A stretch of 7,683 nucleotides of DNA from Mycobacterium sp. (GTDB taxonomy: Bacteria > Actinomycetota > Actinomycetes > Mycobacteriales > Mycobacteriaceae). The DNA is taken from assembly GCA_019246375.1 (NCBI GenBank), contig JAFAQO010000169.1, positions 1 to 7,683 of the forward strand. The letters are read 5' to 3'. Numbering within the stretch: position 1 is the first letter of the stretch; every line of letters begins with the position of its first letter. The translations under genes were made by a program, and so were the position numbers. The notes beneath the pieces are model-generated. The model was not told the DNA's origin. It worked only from the letters and a program-made list of their open reading frames with translations, and ran no database searches. Of this stretch, positions 6,420 through 7,683 are shown in pieces.

Positions 6420-7238
6420 TCAGTACAGCGGGATCCAAGTCCCGAAGTACCAGAAGCCCCAACCCCCGAAGATGGGGTTGAACACCGGGATAACGGTGAA
6501 GCCGTTGTTGTTGAACGGCCCGAAATCCCTTCGCCCGTAGTTGATATCGCGCGGCGGACCGGCCCAGCGGCGGTTCCAGCCACCCGGAGGCGGCGGGCCG
6601 TTCCAGCCACCCGGAGGCGGCGGACCGGCCCAGTTGGGCGGCGGGCCACCAGGAGGCGGGCCGTCATTCCAGCCGTGCCCTCGTTCCGGCGGCGGGGGCG
6701 GCGCGCCGTGACCTGGTGTGCTGAATCCGCGTGGGGCATCTGTGGGACCGCCCACCTGATCGTTACCCCGATCGAATGATCCCTTGGGCGTGAACGGCGC
6801 CGGTCGAGCCTGCGGGCCCGGGGGCGGGCCACCCGGTTGTTGCGGCCCCTGCGGGCCTTGCGGGCCGCCGCCTGGTCCTTGCGGGCCGCCGTGCGGTCCC
6901 TGCGGTCCGCCGCCGGGTCCTTGCGAGCCACCGCCGGGTCCTTGTGGGCTGCCGCCGGGTCCCTGCGGGCCGCCGCCGGGTCCCTGCGGGCCTTGCGGGC
7001 CGCCGCCGGGTCCCTGTTGTGGTCCGCCGCCGGGTCCCTGTGGGCTGCCGCCGGTTCCCTGTGGGCCGCCGCCCGGTCCTTGCGGAGCGGGCGCGCCGCC
7101 TCCGCCTCCGGGACCGGGTTGGCAGTTCGGGCAAGGTGGTGGCGGGTCGGCGTACCCGAGCCCGACCCCTACCGTCAGTCCTGACACGCCGAGACTTGCG
7201 GCGATCGCCGCCGCGCCGGCAACGCGTTTGACATACAT
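6420..7238 (-). CDS. Secreted Gly/Pro/Gln-rich low-complexity protein
   Basis: 272 residues, no recognised enzyme domain. Residues 1-30 are a Sec signal peptide: MYVKR, a hydrophobic core, then GYA before the Asp, giving predicted cleavage after Ala30. The mature protein opens DPPPPCPNCQPG with the only two cysteines in a CxxC (Cys36, Cys39). Residues about 52-137 are a repetitive tract based on QGPGGGP with QGP insertions. It is not a strict Gly-X-Y series, so a collagen triple helix is not expected. Residues 138-235 are Pro/Gly/Trp/Asn-rich and contain an exact 9-residue tandem repeat, GPPPPGGWN (205-222). The last 30 residues turn hydrophobic and aromatic (NPIFGGWGFWYFGTWIPLY), possibly a wall- or membrane-associating tail. 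It is an exported, probably disordered envelope protein of unknown role. An LpqH-like lipoprotein gene lies upstream on the same strand. The start is ATG 7238, with AGGAGGG 11 bases upstream. Confidence 0.85.
   Translation of the reverse strand: MYVKRVAGAAAIAASLGVSGLTVGVGLGYADPPPPCPNCQPGPGGGGGAPAPQGPGGGPQGTGGSPQGPGGGPQQGPGGGPQGPQGPGGGPQGPGGSPQGPGGGSQGPGGGPQGPHGGPQGPGGGPQGPQGPQQPGGPPPGPQARPAPFTPKGSFDRGNDQVGGPTDAPRGFSTPGHGAPPPPPERGHGWNDGPPPGGPPPNWAGPPPPGGWNGPPPPGGWNRRWAGPPRDINYGRRDFGPFNNNGFTVIPVFNPIFGGWGFWYFGTWIPLY
6573..6626 (-). repeat. 27-bp tandem duplication within the Gly/Pro-rich gene
   Basis: Copies 6573-6599 and 6600-6626 differ at one base and encode the identical 9-residue unit GPPPPGGWN twice. 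Near-identity at DNA level suggests a recent in-frame duplication by slippage or unequal exchange. Confidence 0.85.
6828..7085 (-). repeat. Degenerate 21-bp-class repeat tract encoding QGPGGGP-type units
   Basis: About 258 bp of imperfect tandem units built on CCGCCGGGTCCCTGCGGG-like blocks (plus-strand reading), in 21-bp and occasional 9-bp steps. It encodes residues 52-137 of the Gly/Pro-rich protein. All length changes are multiples of three, so the frame is preserved. Such a tract is prone to copy-number change between strains. Confidence 0.8.
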
Positions 7239-7249
7239 ACCTAGTTCAT

Positions 7250-7256
7250 CCCTCCT
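7250..7256 (-). promoter_or_regulatory. Ribosome binding site of the Gly/Pro-rich gene
   Basis: AGGAGGG on the minus strand is a near-perfect anti-16S match 11 bases before ATG 7238. An ATG-AAC-TAG triplet set directly follows it (7249-7241) but is too close to the site to be a normal start. Confidence 0.6.
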
Positions 7257-7274
7257 AGGCGTCGACGACGCCTA
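7256..7274 (-). promoter_or_regulatory. Perfect hairpin in the leader of the Gly/Pro-rich gene
   Basis: TAGGCGTC (7256-7263), a 3-base loop and GACGCCTA (7267-7274) form a perfect 8-bp stem. In the minus-strand transcript the stem's 3' end directly abuts and overlaps by one base the AGGAGGG ribosome site. It lies 46 bases after the LpqH-like stop codon and has no T run on either side, so it is either a weak terminator for that gene or a leader structure affecting translation. Confidence 0.6.
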
Positions 7275-7320
7275 CTACCCTGACGGCGGACGGCGCCTTC
7301 GTGTGGGAAGTTTGTTTGCG

Positions 7321-7683
7321 CTAGGGACACGTCACGTCGATCTCGAATGGTTTGCTCACTTGCTGCTGACTGTTCGTGTCAACACCAGTCGCGATGCCGG
7401 TGATCTTGTACGAGTTACCGTTCTTCGTCGCCTGGGCGCTGCCTTGATTTGCGGAGTCGGCGTAGCCCAACGTGATGCCGTTCGGATTGCCCAGTCCCAC
7501 CGAATGGACAAACGGCGGGTTCGCGTCGGTGACCACCGCGCCGATCCCGTTCGCCGGGTCGCCGATGCCGATGTTGATGTTGCCGTTGGCCGGAGTGCAG
7601 GTCGCCTTACCAGTGACGTTCTGATTCTGGCCGTCGACGATCACCTGCTGCGCGCTGGCTTGGGCAGACGTCGGGCTCGATGA
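7321..7683 (-). CDS. LpqH-family (19-kDa antigen) lipoprotein, N-terminus outside window
   Basis: The frame is open from the right edge (120 codons) to a TAG at 7323-7321. The signal peptide and lipobox cysteine lie beyond the window; the GTG at 7644 is internal. The visible part starts in a Ser/Thr/Ala/Gln linker and continues with [51 protein letters not shown] and FEIDVTC. These follow the mature 19-kDa antigen of M. tuberculosis motif by motif, including the two cysteines (fragment residues 29 and 119) expected to form its disulphide. LpqH is a triacylated, surface-exposed envelope lipoprotein and TLR2 agonist. Gene neighbours differ from those I recall at the M. tuberculosis lpqH locus, so this is probably a paralogue and no symbol is assigned. 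The Gly/Pro-rich exported protein lies 82 bp downstream, possibly cotranscribed. Confidence 0.9.
   Translation of the reverse strand, partial: SSSPTSAQASAQQVIVDGQNQNVTGKATCTPANGNINIGIGDPANGIGAVVTDANPPFVHSVGLGNPNGITLGYADSANQGSAQATKNGNSYKITGIATGVDTNSQQQVSKPFEIDVTCP

Noticed and set aside
6164..6931. Minus-strand 255-codon Arg-rich frame
   Set aside because: Out-of-frame reading of the Gly/Pro-rich gene extending across the terminator into the antisense of the VOC gene; composition is typical of a shadow frame.
7241..7249. ATG-AAC-TAG two-codon leader ORF before the Gly/Pro-rich gene
   Set aside because: It directly abuts the AGGAGGG site with no spacing for initiation, and a set this short is expected by chance.
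6784..7683. Long plus-strand open frame with GPCGPPPGPCG repeats, keratin-associated-like
   Set aside because: It is the antisense shadow of the Gly/Pro-rich gene and runs on into the antisense of the LpqH-like gene. The minus frame has the signal peptide, ribosome site and stop before a terminator; the plus frame has none.

Overview
The window looks like chromosomal DNA from a mycobacterium. It is GC-rich, with an AT-poor codon pattern, frequent GTG/TTG starts and two P450 genes in tandem. It also carries a large ATPase-LuxR regulator of the mycobacterial/actinobacterial type and, at the right edge, a clear relative of the mycobacterial 19-kDa lipoprotein antigen LpqH. Species cannot be fixed from sequence alone. 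The one-base lesion in an otherwise intact P450 would suit a lineage undergoing gene decay, but a sequencing error would look the same.

Layout: (1) 1-305 (+), the 3' end of a type III polyketide synthase. (2) 314-2962 (-), an 882-residue LAL-type regulator (N-terminal P-loop ATPase, C-terminal LuxR helix-turn-helix), convergent with the PKS across an 8-bp gap. (3) 2963-3235, a regulatory region with a candidate promoter, two near-identical direct repeats 33 bp apart, and an AT-rich island. (4) 3236-5680 (-), two cytochrome P450 genes in one operon, separated by a single base. The upstream P450 (4388-5680) is intact; the downstream one (3236-4386) is broken by a one-base deletion between its I helix and its ExxR motif. 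(5) 5681-5878, a divergent promoter region. (6) 5879-6331 (+), a small glyoxalase-fold (VOC) protein with all four candidate metal ligands. (7) 6349-6412, a strong bidirectional terminator. (8) 6420-7238 (-), a secreted Gly/Pro/Gln-rich low-complexity protein with a CxxC at the predicted mature N-terminus and an aromatic C-terminus. (9) 7239-7320, a leader with a perfect hairpin abutting the ribosome binding site. (10) 7321-7683 (-), an LpqH-family lipoprotein whose N-terminus lies outside the window.

The left part (type III PKS, LAL regulator, two P450s, possibly the VOC protein) reads as a small accessory metabolic locus: a polyketide or alkylpyrone-type scaffold enzyme, a pathway regulator and oxidative tailoring. 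That link is an inference from proximity. The right part (Gly/Pro-rich exported protein and LpqH-like lipoprotein, same strand, 82 bp apart) is a cell-envelope module that is probably independent of the left part. No RNA genes, insertion sequences or CRISPR arrays were seen.
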